Assembly (NCBI GenBank): GCA_009602735.1
Contig: WELA01005647.1
Coordinates: 139,334 to 164,904 of the forward strand
Length of the DNA stretch: 25,571 nucleotides
Reading direction: 5' to 3'
From: Mesotaenium endlicherianum
Taxonomy: Eukaryota > Streptophyta > Zygnematophyceae > Zygnematales > Mesotaeniaceae
The translations under genes were made by a program, and so were the position numbers. Under the pieces are notes generated by a model. That model worked only from the letters and a program-made list of their open reading frames with translations, ran no database searches and was not told the DNA's origin. Below, in pieces: positions 8,916-17,666 of the stretch. Within the stretch, counting starts at the first letter, position 1. Every line of letters starts with the position of its first letter.

Positions 8916-9913
8916 TTATCAAGTTAAATGCAATGTCAACCTTGACATGATTTGAGTGAGCGTTGTGATAAGCAGGGCGGTGTTCTTATCGCTTTCAAGC
9001 TCAAATCCATGTGAGAGGGGTGAGTCACAAATGGACGAGATAGAACAGATGCAAAAGCATCGTGCCAAAGCAATAGAGAAAGGGAAACAATCCACAAACT
9101 CAAATGAGCAACAAAATCAACCTAATGTCAAAGAAACATGTCAAATTTGGTCAAAACGTGACCAAATATGGATGACAATGTTCTGAATCCAGAAATTGTG
9201 CGCGAGTCAATTCTCGTAGAATGACAACAAGTGCGACAATGTCATGGAAAAGACCGGTGGGCAAATTTCCCTTGTGTCTATCAAAACACACGCATAGCAT
9301 CCAAGAACACAAGGTGGGTGGGATGGGTGGGGATGAGAAAGAAAGTCCCCTATGGACCCCTTTTGTGTGCAACGGTGCAAAAAGCTCCAAACGGGTGCAG
9401 ATTTTGACTTGAACATGTGCAAGGGGCTGAATAGGCGCCCTTCACCACAAAAGTCGAAATCGTCTGAAAAAGAAACAAGCGCGTTGTTAGTAACGGCGAA
9501 AAAAGAAAGTTTCAACGGAAAAAATTCCGACAGCGCCTAGTTGGCCTGAGGGACCGTTGAGGTTGTCGTCGTGGCCAGCGGCAAGAGCGGCAGCAGCGTT
9601 GGCACTAATGTCGGTTCCATATGGAAGCCGAGGTTTCTGCCCACGAACTACAATAAGCGATCGTAGCGCACGGCAGGACTGGGATGGGTGACTGCGCCAA
9701 CAATCTGCCCCAAAAACTATGATAAGCGACCGTCGCGCAGGGCAGAACTGGGATGGGTGACCGCTCGACAAGCTGCCCCAGAAACTATGATAAGCGACCG
9801 GAGCGCAGGGCAATACTGGGATGGGTGACCGTCCGAATAAAGAATTGCCCCTAAAATATATTTTCCCAAAATATATTTCCAAACCACTAAAAAAAAAATT
9901 TCTTGGAGAAACC
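8916..9913 (-). other. Retrotransposon leader where gag would be expected
   Basis: About one kilobase lies between the PBS and the protease frame. Minus-strand frames at 9151-9390, 9207-9515 and 9487-9933 do not resemble Gag: I find no CCHC motif and no capsid-like segment. A gag of normal chromovirus length would not fit here. The stretch includes an AT-rich patch near 9851-9895 and the three 5S-like modules at 9636-9839. I infer that gag has been lost or replaced. Confidence 0.65.
9636..9839 (+). repeat. Three tandem 68-bp modules resembling the 5S rRNA internal promoter
   Basis: Modules start at 9636, 9704 and 9772, each opening with CTGCCC. Each contains AACTA, then ATAAGCG, then GGGATGGGTGAC (module 1 has ACTGCG after it, modules 2 and 3 ACCG). 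Plant 5S rRNA, as I recall it, has GAACT, TTAAGCG and GGATGGGTGACC in this order. The distance between AAGCG and GGATGGGTGACC is 22 bases in both. These are the box A to box C parts of the type 1 Pol III promoter. The 5' third of 5S and its terminal stem are absent, so these are not 5S genes. They read on the plus strand, antisense to the retrotransposon. A TTTT run follows at about 9862. Confidence 0.75.
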
Positions 9914-9932
9914 GAGATCGGCTCCGATACCA
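9914..9932 (-). other. Primer-binding site, initiator tRNA-Met type
   Basis: On the minus strand, one base after the 5' LTR end, the sequence reads TGGTATCGGAGCCGATCTC. The first 12 bases differ at one position from TGGTATCAGAGC, the common plant PBS complementary to the 3' end of initiator tRNA-Met. It primes minus-strand DNA synthesis and fixes the orientation of the element. Confidence 0.92.
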
Positions 9933-10100
9933 ATGTTACGTTTCTGCTTTTCGAGAGGATCTTTCCTCGGTATTCAAGGAATATTTAATTCAAGTGGAAG
10001 GAAAATCTGTATAATTGTGCAAATCGACGAATACTCGAAAGAGCGAAAATGTAAACTAACGTAGAATGTGTGCTTGTGAGAGTTGCACTCACAATGACTC

Positions 10101-10122
10101 TTGCAAGTATATATACTTGCAA
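10101..10122. promoter_or_regulatory. 22-bp TATA palindrome, second LTR copy
   Basis: Identical to the palindrome in the left LTR. In this upstream LTR it is the best candidate core promoter for genomic RNA on the minus strand. Function is inferred from position and the TATATATA core. Confidence 0.5.
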
Positions 10123-10386
10123 ATCTTGAGGCACTGGAGTGCTTCGAGTCACCACCTAGGGCACAGGTTCATGTTCAACGAAAACGGACGAAAGGTTACA
10201 AAACCGTTCGGCCGAATGCTCCAAACGAGCCGTTTGGACGTTTGGAGACTTTTCGACGGTTTTCCGAAATAACCGTTTCACGCCAAACGGGCGTATACGC
10301 GTTCACGCGACTTTTGAAAAGCCGCGATGGTTCGCGGAGTCGCGTACACTTACTTTTGCCATGAACCGGTAGTTACGAATAACTTC

Positions 10387-10446
10387 TTCGCCAATTGGTT
10401 AGGTGTGAACGTTTCAAACGACGAGTCGCGGGTTCGAATCCGCTCG
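10387..10446 (+). other. tRNA-like segment, second LTR copy
   Basis: The D-arm (10389-10405) and B-box (10431-10441) are unchanged from the left LTR. The nearest differences between the LTRs lie just upstream (A/T before the D-arm, and C/T further left). A TTTT run at about 10484, some 45 bases after the B-box, could act as a Pol III stop on the plus strand. See the left copy for the structural limits. Confidence 0.5.
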
Positions 10447-10855
10447 GATGCAAAGTCGCTTTGCATATTAATTGTTGTTTGAATTTTACGACGCTTTCTC
10501 CGTATTAACGACTGGTCGTAAATGCGAAGTTTGTGACTGTGCATTATCCGAAATAATGACAATCAAATCAACTTAATCAATCCGTGATTTATTAAGTTAT
10601 CATCTCATAATTAATCAAAGTAACTTCATGAATAATTATGTCGTACTTTTGCGAAGTAGTCGAGTTACGTTACGACGCTTTTGCAATAGTATCTTGGTCG
10701 TTTCGCCAATCGACCAGGAATTAATCGACACACACGTGTGACGAATAATTGAATGTGATGCAATCATTTATCAAATAATATGATAAATAGTATAACGTAC
10801 TATAGGTAATTGGGAAAACGTCCCAAATACGCCTAAAATAGCTCGGATCGTTACA

Positions 10856-10860
10856 AGGGG
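10856..10860. other. AGGGG target-site duplication, right copy
   Basis: Directly follows the CGTTACA end of the right LTR and matches 3735-3739. Confidence 0.95.
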
Positions 10861-11060
10861 TGCTCTTCTTTCTCGCAACAATTCACTGTAGATTCAGCCA
10901 TGGCGCCCGGTCAGAGCAGTGCTGAGCCTCTCTTAGATCTCGTAGTTTATACTAGTACTTGTTTTTCGGTCGTAGGTGGGCGTTTGGGACTTTTGGGGAT
11001 GATTGTGCGGAAATATTCTTGATAGGAGAGGTGAGAAAGAGGGTGAAGGGGACGAAGGGA

Positions 11061-11221
11061 GAAGACCTTTTCCAAGTATTTTTTGCCTACGTGGGAAGAG
11101 GCCAAATATGACTGCAAAGGCCATTCAAAGCTTTATAAAACAAGGAGAGGATGAAGTTGTGCAATTATTTAGCCCGGGTGTGTATAAGAGGAAGCCTTTC
11201 ACCAAACCCGAGAGTCAGCCA
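11061..11221 (+). pseudogene. piggyBac-like transposase, N-terminal segment
   Basis: Part of a plus-strand frame open from 11003 to 11230. It reads through RGKRPNMTAKAIQSFIKQ to KPFTKPESQP and then runs into a stop at 11228-11230. The PESQP motif resumes at 11943-11960 as PESQPKSQPDSQP, so the coding sequence appears to be interrupted between 11221 and 11949. Where the protein starts is unclear. An ATG in a GCCATGG context at 10900 opens a frame of only 38 codons and could belong to a first exon. The whole N-terminal part is low-complexity and supported mainly by the shared PESQP peptide. Confidence 0.5.
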
Positions 11222-11948
11222 GTGAAATGAATCGACTTACCAATAGGCGGTTAACAATTAATGAAGATCTTTATATCAGCGAGTAATCTTTGTGGTATTT
11301 TCTGTTAACTAATTAAACAGCAAAAAACAACACACTTGCAGTGGACAATACTCGCAAGTCAAATGCAAGTAAACTAGCATCAATAATGCAATCAGTATAC
11401 TCATACATAAGCAAGGCTAGAAGACAGTGCGTATCAATGGCTTCTCGCCTTTGACTCAGATATCTCTCAGTAAGCCGTACTAAAGAGTTGGCCTCGTTTC
11501 CGAATGCCTAACTCGAGAGCAATATCTAGCATATGTACATGGAATGAGTTTACTGTTCAACGGCAAGTTTGATAGCATCGCCTACTCGGGACTTAACCAC
11601 GTTGGCAGAACCTCGGTTAACCAAATCCACCACCATCTCCCATCATCCCGAATCGCCATCCATCCAACGGATGTCACCTGGCCATTCATCTAGCAAATCG
11701 CACTTAGATGCATATCAAGGCAGTTCGTTGATATCGAGTACAGAAGTCAGCTGGCTGTCAAAGAATGTGTCAGCAGGCTGACCTAAGTTGACTTCAACCT
11801 GCTGCTCTCGGCTGAGTCATTAAATTGATAAGTATATAAAGTCCAGCAGACTAAATGTTGACTAAAGTTCAACAGACTGAGCTTAATTAACTATTTATAT
11901 GTAAATGAATATTATATCTACCAATATATTGATTCATTACAACCAGAG
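11222..11948. other. Intron-like or inserted 0.73-kb segment in the transposase
   Basis: The segment starts GTGAAATG and ends CCAGAG, and removal would join the two PESQP pieces in frame, as for a GT-AG intron. Alternatively, a 12-base direct repeat GAGAGTCAGCCA (11210-11221 and 11946-11957) flanks it, and its ends GTGAAATGAATC and GATTCATTACAAC are imperfect inverted repeats, as for a small insertion. The interior is AT-rich with no recognised gene; frames such as 11569-11781 are not supported. Confidence 0.5.
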
Positions 11949-13927
11949 AGTCAGCCAAAGAGTCAGCCTGACAGTCAACCAAGTGTGCAGCAACGTTTAG
12001 AACTAGTGCTAGATGAGCCTGAGTCTGAGAAGCCTTCTTAGCCTAGTCTTGATGAGAGTGCACAACTTCCTCTTGAAAGTGGTAAGAAGAAGAGAGGTAG
12101 GCCATTCGGGAGTGACAAGATACAAGCACCTGCTCAAAGAAGCAAATTCAAGCAGCAGCAGATTGCAGCAGATAGAAGAGAGAAAGGAAAGTCTAAACTA
12201 TTAGATTCTGACAGTGACAGGGACAGTGCTTCAGAGGCCAGCAGCAGTTCATCCGAAGAGGAGGAGGAGCAAGTGCCCCCCTTGAGCTTGCAAGAAGAGG
12301 AGGAGCTTCCATTTGAGATCTGAGGATTGGAACTGGCAGCCTGCTGTACCTGGTGCGAGTTATGACAGCAGGCTTTTGAAGCCTAGCAAAGACCATCATC
12401 ATGGATTGCAAGGCATCCCTGACAGGATCTTCAGAGACCTTTCTCCTTTTGGCATATTGTGCTTGCTCATATCCATGTGGTTCTTTGAGCAACTAGCTAG
12501 AGAAATCAATATATATGCAGCGGAGCATAGTATTAGAGGTTGGATACCTTGCACAACCACTGAAATTGTAGTGTTTTATGGTCTATACATGGCAATGGGG
12601 TTGCATGCTCTTCCTACAGCATTATTGGAAGAAGATACACAAAAGGACCATAACTTTGCCTTGCTTTGGTCGGTTCATGTCTAGGAATAGATTCAAGGAG
12701 ATTAGAAAGTACTTTCATGTGAAGGACAATAGGAGTAGAAAATGCTTTTCTACAAACTCTGAAGAGTGCAAGTTGTGGCAGCTCAAACCATTCACTGACT
12801 TACTCTTGTCCACCTTCAAGAGGTATTATAGTCCAGGTGAAGTCATGACAGTTGATGAGAGAACAATTCCCATTAGAAATAGACAATGCCCTATTAGGAT
12901 ATACAATCCCTCTAGGCGTTACAAGTATGGTATGGAAGTATTCACTATGTGTGATGCTATAACATATTTTTGCTATGCTTTTATGATATATGATAGAGTG
13001 GAGAGAGATGGTCTAAAGTCTGATGTGGTTTTGGATCTAGTAGCTATGCTTCTTGTAGGTAGGTTCTTTAGTCTTGTTGTAGACAGGGGCTTCACCTCTC
13101 CGAACCTCTTCCAAAACCTAGCTAAACTTGGACATGGTGCTACTGGCACAACTATGACTAAAAGAAAGAACTTTTATGACAAAGATATTTGGATGGAGAA
13201 AGGTGCAAACTCAAAAGGAACCACCAAAGCTGTATACAATGAAAGTCCCCCCATGATAGCATGCACGTGGCAGGACAAAGCACCTTGTGTTTTTTTGCCG
13301 ACAGCTGTAAGACTAGCTTCTAGATCACAGTCAAGGCGTGATGGTAAACTTAGACATGTGCTGCCTGCTCCACAAATGGTGGAGCACTACAACTTATACA
13401 AAGACGCAGTTGACCAGTTTGATGCTTTTTGTTTGAAAAGAAATTACAGTGCAGAAAGAGTACTTGTAAATAGAAAATGGTGGTATAGAGCTCATTGGGG
13501 TATTTGGAATCTGCTACTAGCACATGTCTTCATCCTCTTGAAGTTAGCTGATGACAGATATGACACTTACCTTGACATTATGGATGAGATGTGCTCTTTT
13601 CAACATCCCAACGAGGCTGGACCTCCTAAGGTGACTACAAGACTGAGCACTACCCAACTTTCTGGTGAAGGAAGGCACACTTAAAGACACTTCTCGAGTG
13701 AGTGTGTTGACAAAGAGAGAGATTATTGTGTCGTGTGTGTTACTGGTACTTACGGTCAACGTGCAAATAGGAAGAGAGCTAGAAGGATTCCATACTATTG
13801 CTTTCATTGCAATGTTTCCCTTTGTGCAGCTCTTTGCTTTAAGATATATCACACTAATAGAGCTATAGAGCACTTAGATGTAAGTCCTAAGAGGGAGATT
13901 AGAGCAGGAATTTGGTATATTAATTGA
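11949..13927 (+). pseudogene. piggyBac-like transposase, main part, frameshifted
   Basis: Homology runs through three frames. Frame 3 (about 11949-12318) has an AT-hook-like KKKRGRPFGS near 12090-12119 and an acidic Ser/Glu/Asp stretch; it also holds a TAG at about 12039. Frame 1 (12313-about 12620) starts the transposase domain. Frame 2 (12578-13684, 368 codons) carries the core: TVDERTIPIRNR with D93, VVDRGFTSPN with D169 and YKDAVDQFDAF with D279, matching the three catalytic Asp and roughly the spacing of piggyBac (268, 346, 447 from memory). A TAA at 13682-13684 is followed in the same frame by the C-terminal cysteine-rich domain: CVVC, then CFHC, LC, CF and YH, ending at TGA 13925-13927. 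Two frameshifts (near 12315 and 12620) and the stops make this copy inactive. The family assignment is firm; DDE_Tnp_1_7 is the expected domain. Confidence 0.93.
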
Positions 13928-14648
13928 CGAGTTTTTGTCGTAAAACTCCAACACTGCAATTACTTTATAGTGTGGTATGAGATGTGAAATGTGTTGCATA
14001 TGAGTAAGATTCCATGTTATGTGCCAGACATTTATAATGAGTTTTTGTTTGCTGAATAAATCAATTTATACATGTCATTCTGTAAATTTTAGGGGTAAAA
14101 GAGAATGTTTTAATACATTTTATTTATGAAAATATTTGAAGGTACATATGACAGTAACTAAGCAATGGCAAGAATTTTAGATTCTTAAAATTCCTATACA
14201 GCTCAGAATAATTGAATGAGTGATCTTATATTTTTGTGTTTTTGTTGCGTGACAAAAAAACCGCCGTCGCATATTGCGATTCGACTCCTACACAATTCAT
14301 ATCTGGAAGGATAATTGTCCCACATGTCTAAAATTTTGTGTAGAACCTAACAACATACATAGCAACCTCCCACATAATTCCCAAGTCCTGGTTTGGTAGG
14401 AAGTAGGAGCAACGGGTTGTTGACAGTAAGCCAAGAATACGCGTTCTTGTCCATGATTTTTGAATGAGATTAATTAATTAAATGATTACTTAAATAAATT
14501 ACTTAATACATGACGAGAAACTTCATGATCTAGGCTTTCCAAAACTACGTCCGGTGTCATTGTGAGATTAGTAGTAAGGTGGGAAATAAATCGCAAAGAC
14601 AGGCACTTGTTGCACCAAAAAGTGTGAGTTATCATGGGTTATCTAGTG
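13928..14648. other. 3' part of the piggyBac-like element, non-coding
   Basis: AT-rich sequence after the transposase stop, with no supported gene. It includes an AT-rich patch with TTAATTAATTAA near 14470. It ends at the TCTAGTG terminus next to TTAA. Confidence 0.6.
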
Positions 14649-14652
14649 TTAA
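14649..14652. other. TTAA target-site duplication, right copy
   Basis: Matches 3458-3461 and directly follows the inverted CACTAGA terminus. Confidence 0.75.
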
Positions 14653-14696
14653 CAAGGGGCCTAAACAAACTCGAGGACTACTTTTGAATAAATGCA

Positions 14697-15075
14697 GGGA
14701 AAAATACATATTTACAGTCGATTTGCGCCGCTATATTAGATTTGCCATCGATCTGTACACATTGGACAGAATTATACATATTTGGACAAAAAGACGACGT
14801 CCTGAGCCTGTTTTGCTTCTTTCTCACTGTATACTTTGTAGTGCGAGTGTCGTCGAGCACTTTGAATTAACTACCTTATAAGTCACGTGAACTATCTCCA
14901 CACGAATGTCTTATGGCACTATTTTTAAGCAAAAAAGTGAAGTGAACGTGTGCCCAATTTTGGGACCTAGCGATAAGGAAAGTTTGCGTTCTCATTGCCA
15001 CATATTGTGAGGCGTTCGAGACAAAAAAGTGGTAGTCTCGTCCAAATTGGAAAAATATGTTTATCTTTGTCCAGT
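14697..15075 (+). repeat. Degenerate repeat, copy of 21474-21760 plus 22487-22600
   Basis: The first part (GGGAAAAATACATATTTAC, then GATTTGCGCCGCTATA and a GTCGTCGAGCA motif, to GCCCAATTTTGGGACC) matches 21474-21760 on the same strand. The second part (GCGTTCTCATTGC to AAAATATG) matches 22500-22600. In the right-hand copy the two parts are separated by about 730 bases containing a MITE. Open frames here such as 14579-14881 are not supported. Confidence 0.8.
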
Positions 15076-15692
15076 TCACATGCACCACGCGCGATTCAAA
15101 TTATGGACACTTCATCTTGGCGCTGGAGTACCATTTGGGTGCCGTTCGTTTTCATTCACGACTCTTTTGCGGAAGTTAAGAACCCGTTGCGGCAGCACGC
15201 TGTAGCTTCTTTGTATTTCTTTGTAGACGCTCCTAGCATTTATATTTTCTAAGTAGAAGTTGTTAAGCACTTAAGGGCAAACACCTCACAACACAAACAT
15301 AGATTTAAAATTAACTTTTGAAGCATCTACATTTTAAGCAAAGTGGCGGATTCACAAGTGTAAAGCGTGTCAATGGTAGTATTATGGCTCTTTTTGCTAC
15401 ACTTCCGTCCCATCAATTTCTTGCACTATTAATTATAATGTCTGTTTTTTTCTTTGAACCGAAAACGGGTTAGAGACATATTTATCTCGTGGTTTTTTAG
15501 ACAAATTTGTATACAAATATTTAGCGATGGTTATGTGAGGAGAAGTACGAGCAGCCTGGGAAATACACTGAAGTGTGTGTGTCAATACGAGAAGCATGTG
15601 AAGGGATAAAAAATTGTTAACACTTATGTTTTGCCTACTTTTGTGTAGCAGACAGTTTTTAGGGTTCATCAATAGGTTAACAGTAAGTTCTT
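15076..15692 (+). repeat. Left arm of a long inverted repeat
   Basis: This arm starts ATGCACCACGCGCG and ends CAGTAAGTTCTTA. It is the reverse complement, by eye above 80 percent identical with small indels, of 20689-21304. Shared blocks include AAGTTGTTAAGCACTTAAGG, ATGGCTCTTTTTGCTACACT and ACGAGCAGCCTGGGAAATAC. No conserved reading frame across the two arms stands out. Confidence 0.9.
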
Positions 15693-15741
15693 ACTTACCT
15701 TGAATTGGACATCAGGTCAATACAAGTAGCTTTTTAGTAGA

Positions 15742-17606
15742 AGATTACTAGTCATTTAGCTCTAACTTCTTATTTTTAGGCTTGGGGCTAAAAGAGCCAA
15801 GCCGTGAGGATCGCCCTTTACAACATGGCGTCATATGTTGAGATGGCGCTGGGCAGAACTTGCGAGGCAGGGCAGGTTAGGATAGGGCGGAGTGAGCTCT
15901 TTGAGGTCAGGGTAAGGAGGTGCTAGAATATGGGTTGAGGTGAGACCAAATTGTTTGCGAAATTGTGAGGGAGGATTTCCAACGAGGGGTCAACTACGTT
16001 TAAAGTTTCAACTAGGTCTATCTTCATTCCCGCCAGCGCGGGCCCTCCGGTGCTGGGCCTGCACCTGTTTGGCCCAATGCCAGCCAGGCTCGCGTTGTCG
16101 ATGGAGGGCTATACGAGTGGGAGGACATTATTCTTCCCCCAACAAGCACGTTGGCGTGGGGGGGCAGGAGCGCTCCCCGCTAGGCGTGGTGGCATGGCGG
16201 ACGGGGCTAGGCCTTCTGTTTGCATATGCCACAAGCCATCTCCCTACGTTGCTGCGGCCTGGCCCACGCCTCAGGCTCGCGCTCGCCTCAGAAGGAGGTG
16301 GGAGCAAAGGAAGAGAGGGGAGGGGGAGAAGGGGGGAGAGGAGTGGGAGGGAGCAGCAGCAGCACTAAGGGCTAGGAGGCAATTAAGGGAGGGGCATATG
16401 AGTTGGGGTTGGAGAATTGGGGGTCAAGGGAGACATCAAGGGAGAGGGTCGGTAGGAGGTTCATGCCACATGGAGTGCTGCACCAAACAAAGAATTCGAC
16501 CCAATGCAAGTGCATGCTATCTACACCGTTTGCGCAGGTACTGTGCCATGTGTCGAGCTCAGGCTCAAGCTCAAGCGCCAGCTCAGTTTGGGGAACAGAG
16601 CGAAAGGTTGAAGCCAGAGGCAGCAGCTAGCAGAGAGCAGAGGAAGGAGGGCAGCAGCAGCATTAGCGGAAGATAGGGGGATTGGGAAATTTTGACTTAC
16701 AGCTCAGCATGTCAAAGCCATAGGAGTTGGCACTCCCCCACTGTCTAGAATGGGCCGTAACTTCACCAGTAGCACTATGGGGGGACGCACAATCTAGTAG
16801 AATCAATTTCAGGTCCTCACTGCTCCAAGTGTATCTGCACTGTACATAGTGGCACGCTCTACACGTGCGAGAAACTCCACATGTCACAATTAGAGGTTCA
16901 CAGTCTGGAATATTTAAATGCAGATTGATTTATTTTCATCCAATGTAATCTAGATGGTTCCTTAATGCTACCTCAAAATTTGGGGGAAATCAAGAAAGTG
17001 GAGTACAATTTATGGCCATCTGTGAAAAAATAGTGCAGCATGTAACATTTTTCAATTATCGCTTACTTTTTGCAGATCTCAGTTTGTGTGCATATCTTGG
17101 ATCTCACTAAATGGAATGATCCAAACTTCACCAATAGCTCCATGAGAATATGCAATATCCAATAAAATGATTTGCAGGTTTGTACTACAAGCACACTGCA
17201 TTTTCTGCCACTCTTTGCATGTGTGAAAAGCGCCAGATGGCACACTTTGGAGGCCCATAACTTAAAGTAATTTAATGAGACTTAAATTTTTTCATTTTTT
17301 GGCTATCAATGAGGGTTTTAGTAGCCTCTCAATTAATGGAGTCAATCAGGAACTTTTTGGACAATTGCTGGTCATGTGTATGAAGCCGCAAGAATAAGAG
17401 AAAGTAACAATTTTTGTTGACAAATTCTTAAATATAACTAACAGTGCAAAAACTTATGGAGAATATGTCAAGCTTGTCTCAGACTTGACAAAGGTCTATG
17501 TAGAGGCTTTATCTACTAGTGTCTCAAATTTCAGACCATTTTGACAAAAACGCAGCAAATGGCGCTAGAGGGTACCTAAGTGTCCAAAAAAGGGGAATTT
17601 GGGCTG
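15742..17606 (+). repeat. Tandem repeat unit A, 1.86 kb
   Basis: Starts AGATTACTAG and ends TTTGGGCTG. It matches unit B (17667-19514) over its whole length in the same orientation. The first half is GC-rich with purine runs and CAG repeats, the second AT-rich. Frames at 15940-16368 and 16050-16676 are not kept between the two units (different frame, different start, indels), so I do not call genes. TE remnant or non-coding duplication are both possible. Confidence 0.9.
16744..17272 (+). repeat. Internal modules of about 0.36 kb in unit A
   Basis: Two related modules start with GAATG at 16748 and 17114. Both carry ACTTCACCA, TAGC, then a TGG/GCCAC..TGTG region, then CCACATGTCAC or CCAGATGGCAC and GAGG. 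A second landmark, CCTC followed by AATCA and GGAAC/AAAGTGG, occurs at 16971 and 17325. The spacing is 354-366 bases, showing an older tandem duplication inside the unit. Confidence 0.7.
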
Positions 17607-17666
17607 GATACTAGATTACTAGATAACTACTTATTTAGCTAACTTCATATTTTTATACTAGGTACT

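Larger units (their letters stand above)
3740..10855 (-). mobile_element. Ty3/gypsy chromovirus, full length, pol degraded, gag not seen
   Basis: This 7,116-bp LTR retrotransposon is oriented on the minus strand. Two 922-bp LTRs with TG...CA ends flank a 5,272-bp internal region. In transcription order this holds the PBS, a leader with three 5S-like modules, protease, reverse transcriptase, RNase H, integrase with a C-terminal chromodomain, and the polypurine tract. The order protease-RT-RNase H-integrase and the chromodomain place it among chromoviruses (Ty3/gypsy, Metaviridae). No gag capsid region or CCHC zinc knuckle is recognisable, so it is probably non-autonomous. The LTRs differ at about eight positions, indicating a young insertion. 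It sits inside the piggyBac-like element. Confidence 0.95.
9934..10855 (-). repeat. LTR at the right end (5' LTR of the element)
   Basis: 922 bases, about 99 percent identical to 3740-4661 and abutting the PBS on its inner edge and AGGGG on its outer edge. The promoter for the element would be here, read leftward. It repeats the TATA palindrome (10101-10122) and the tRNA-like segment (10387-10446). Confidence 0.97.
3462..14648 (+). mobile_element. piggyBac-like DNA transposon interrupted by a nested retrotransposon
   Basis: The element starts CACTAGAACGTCC and ends with the reverse complement of CACTAGATAACCC, so 7 terminal bases are identical and further C positions agree. Both ends abut TTAA. 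Between them lies a piggyBac-type transposase on the plus strand at about 11061-13927. The element is cut by the Ty3/gypsy insertion at 3740-10855. Without that insertion and its 5-bp duplication it would be about 4.07 kb, reasonable for a piggyBac element with an intron or secondary insertion. The transposase carries two frameshifts and a stop codon, so this copy is probably inactive. The termini are short and the boundary call rests on TTAA, CACTAGA and the gene between them acting together. Confidence 0.75.

Noticed and set aside
9636..9839. Functional 5S rRNA genes
   Set aside because: Each module lacks the 5' third and the terminal stem of 5S rRNA; only the internal promoter half is represented.
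9636..9839. CRISPR-like array
   Set aside because: The units are head-to-tail 68-mers without distinct spacers, within a eukaryotic retrotransposon.
15940..16676. Protein genes in the GC-rich half of unit A (and 17935-18455 in unit B)
   Set aside because: The two units do not keep the same frame, and the peptides are Gly/Arg/Ala low-complexity.
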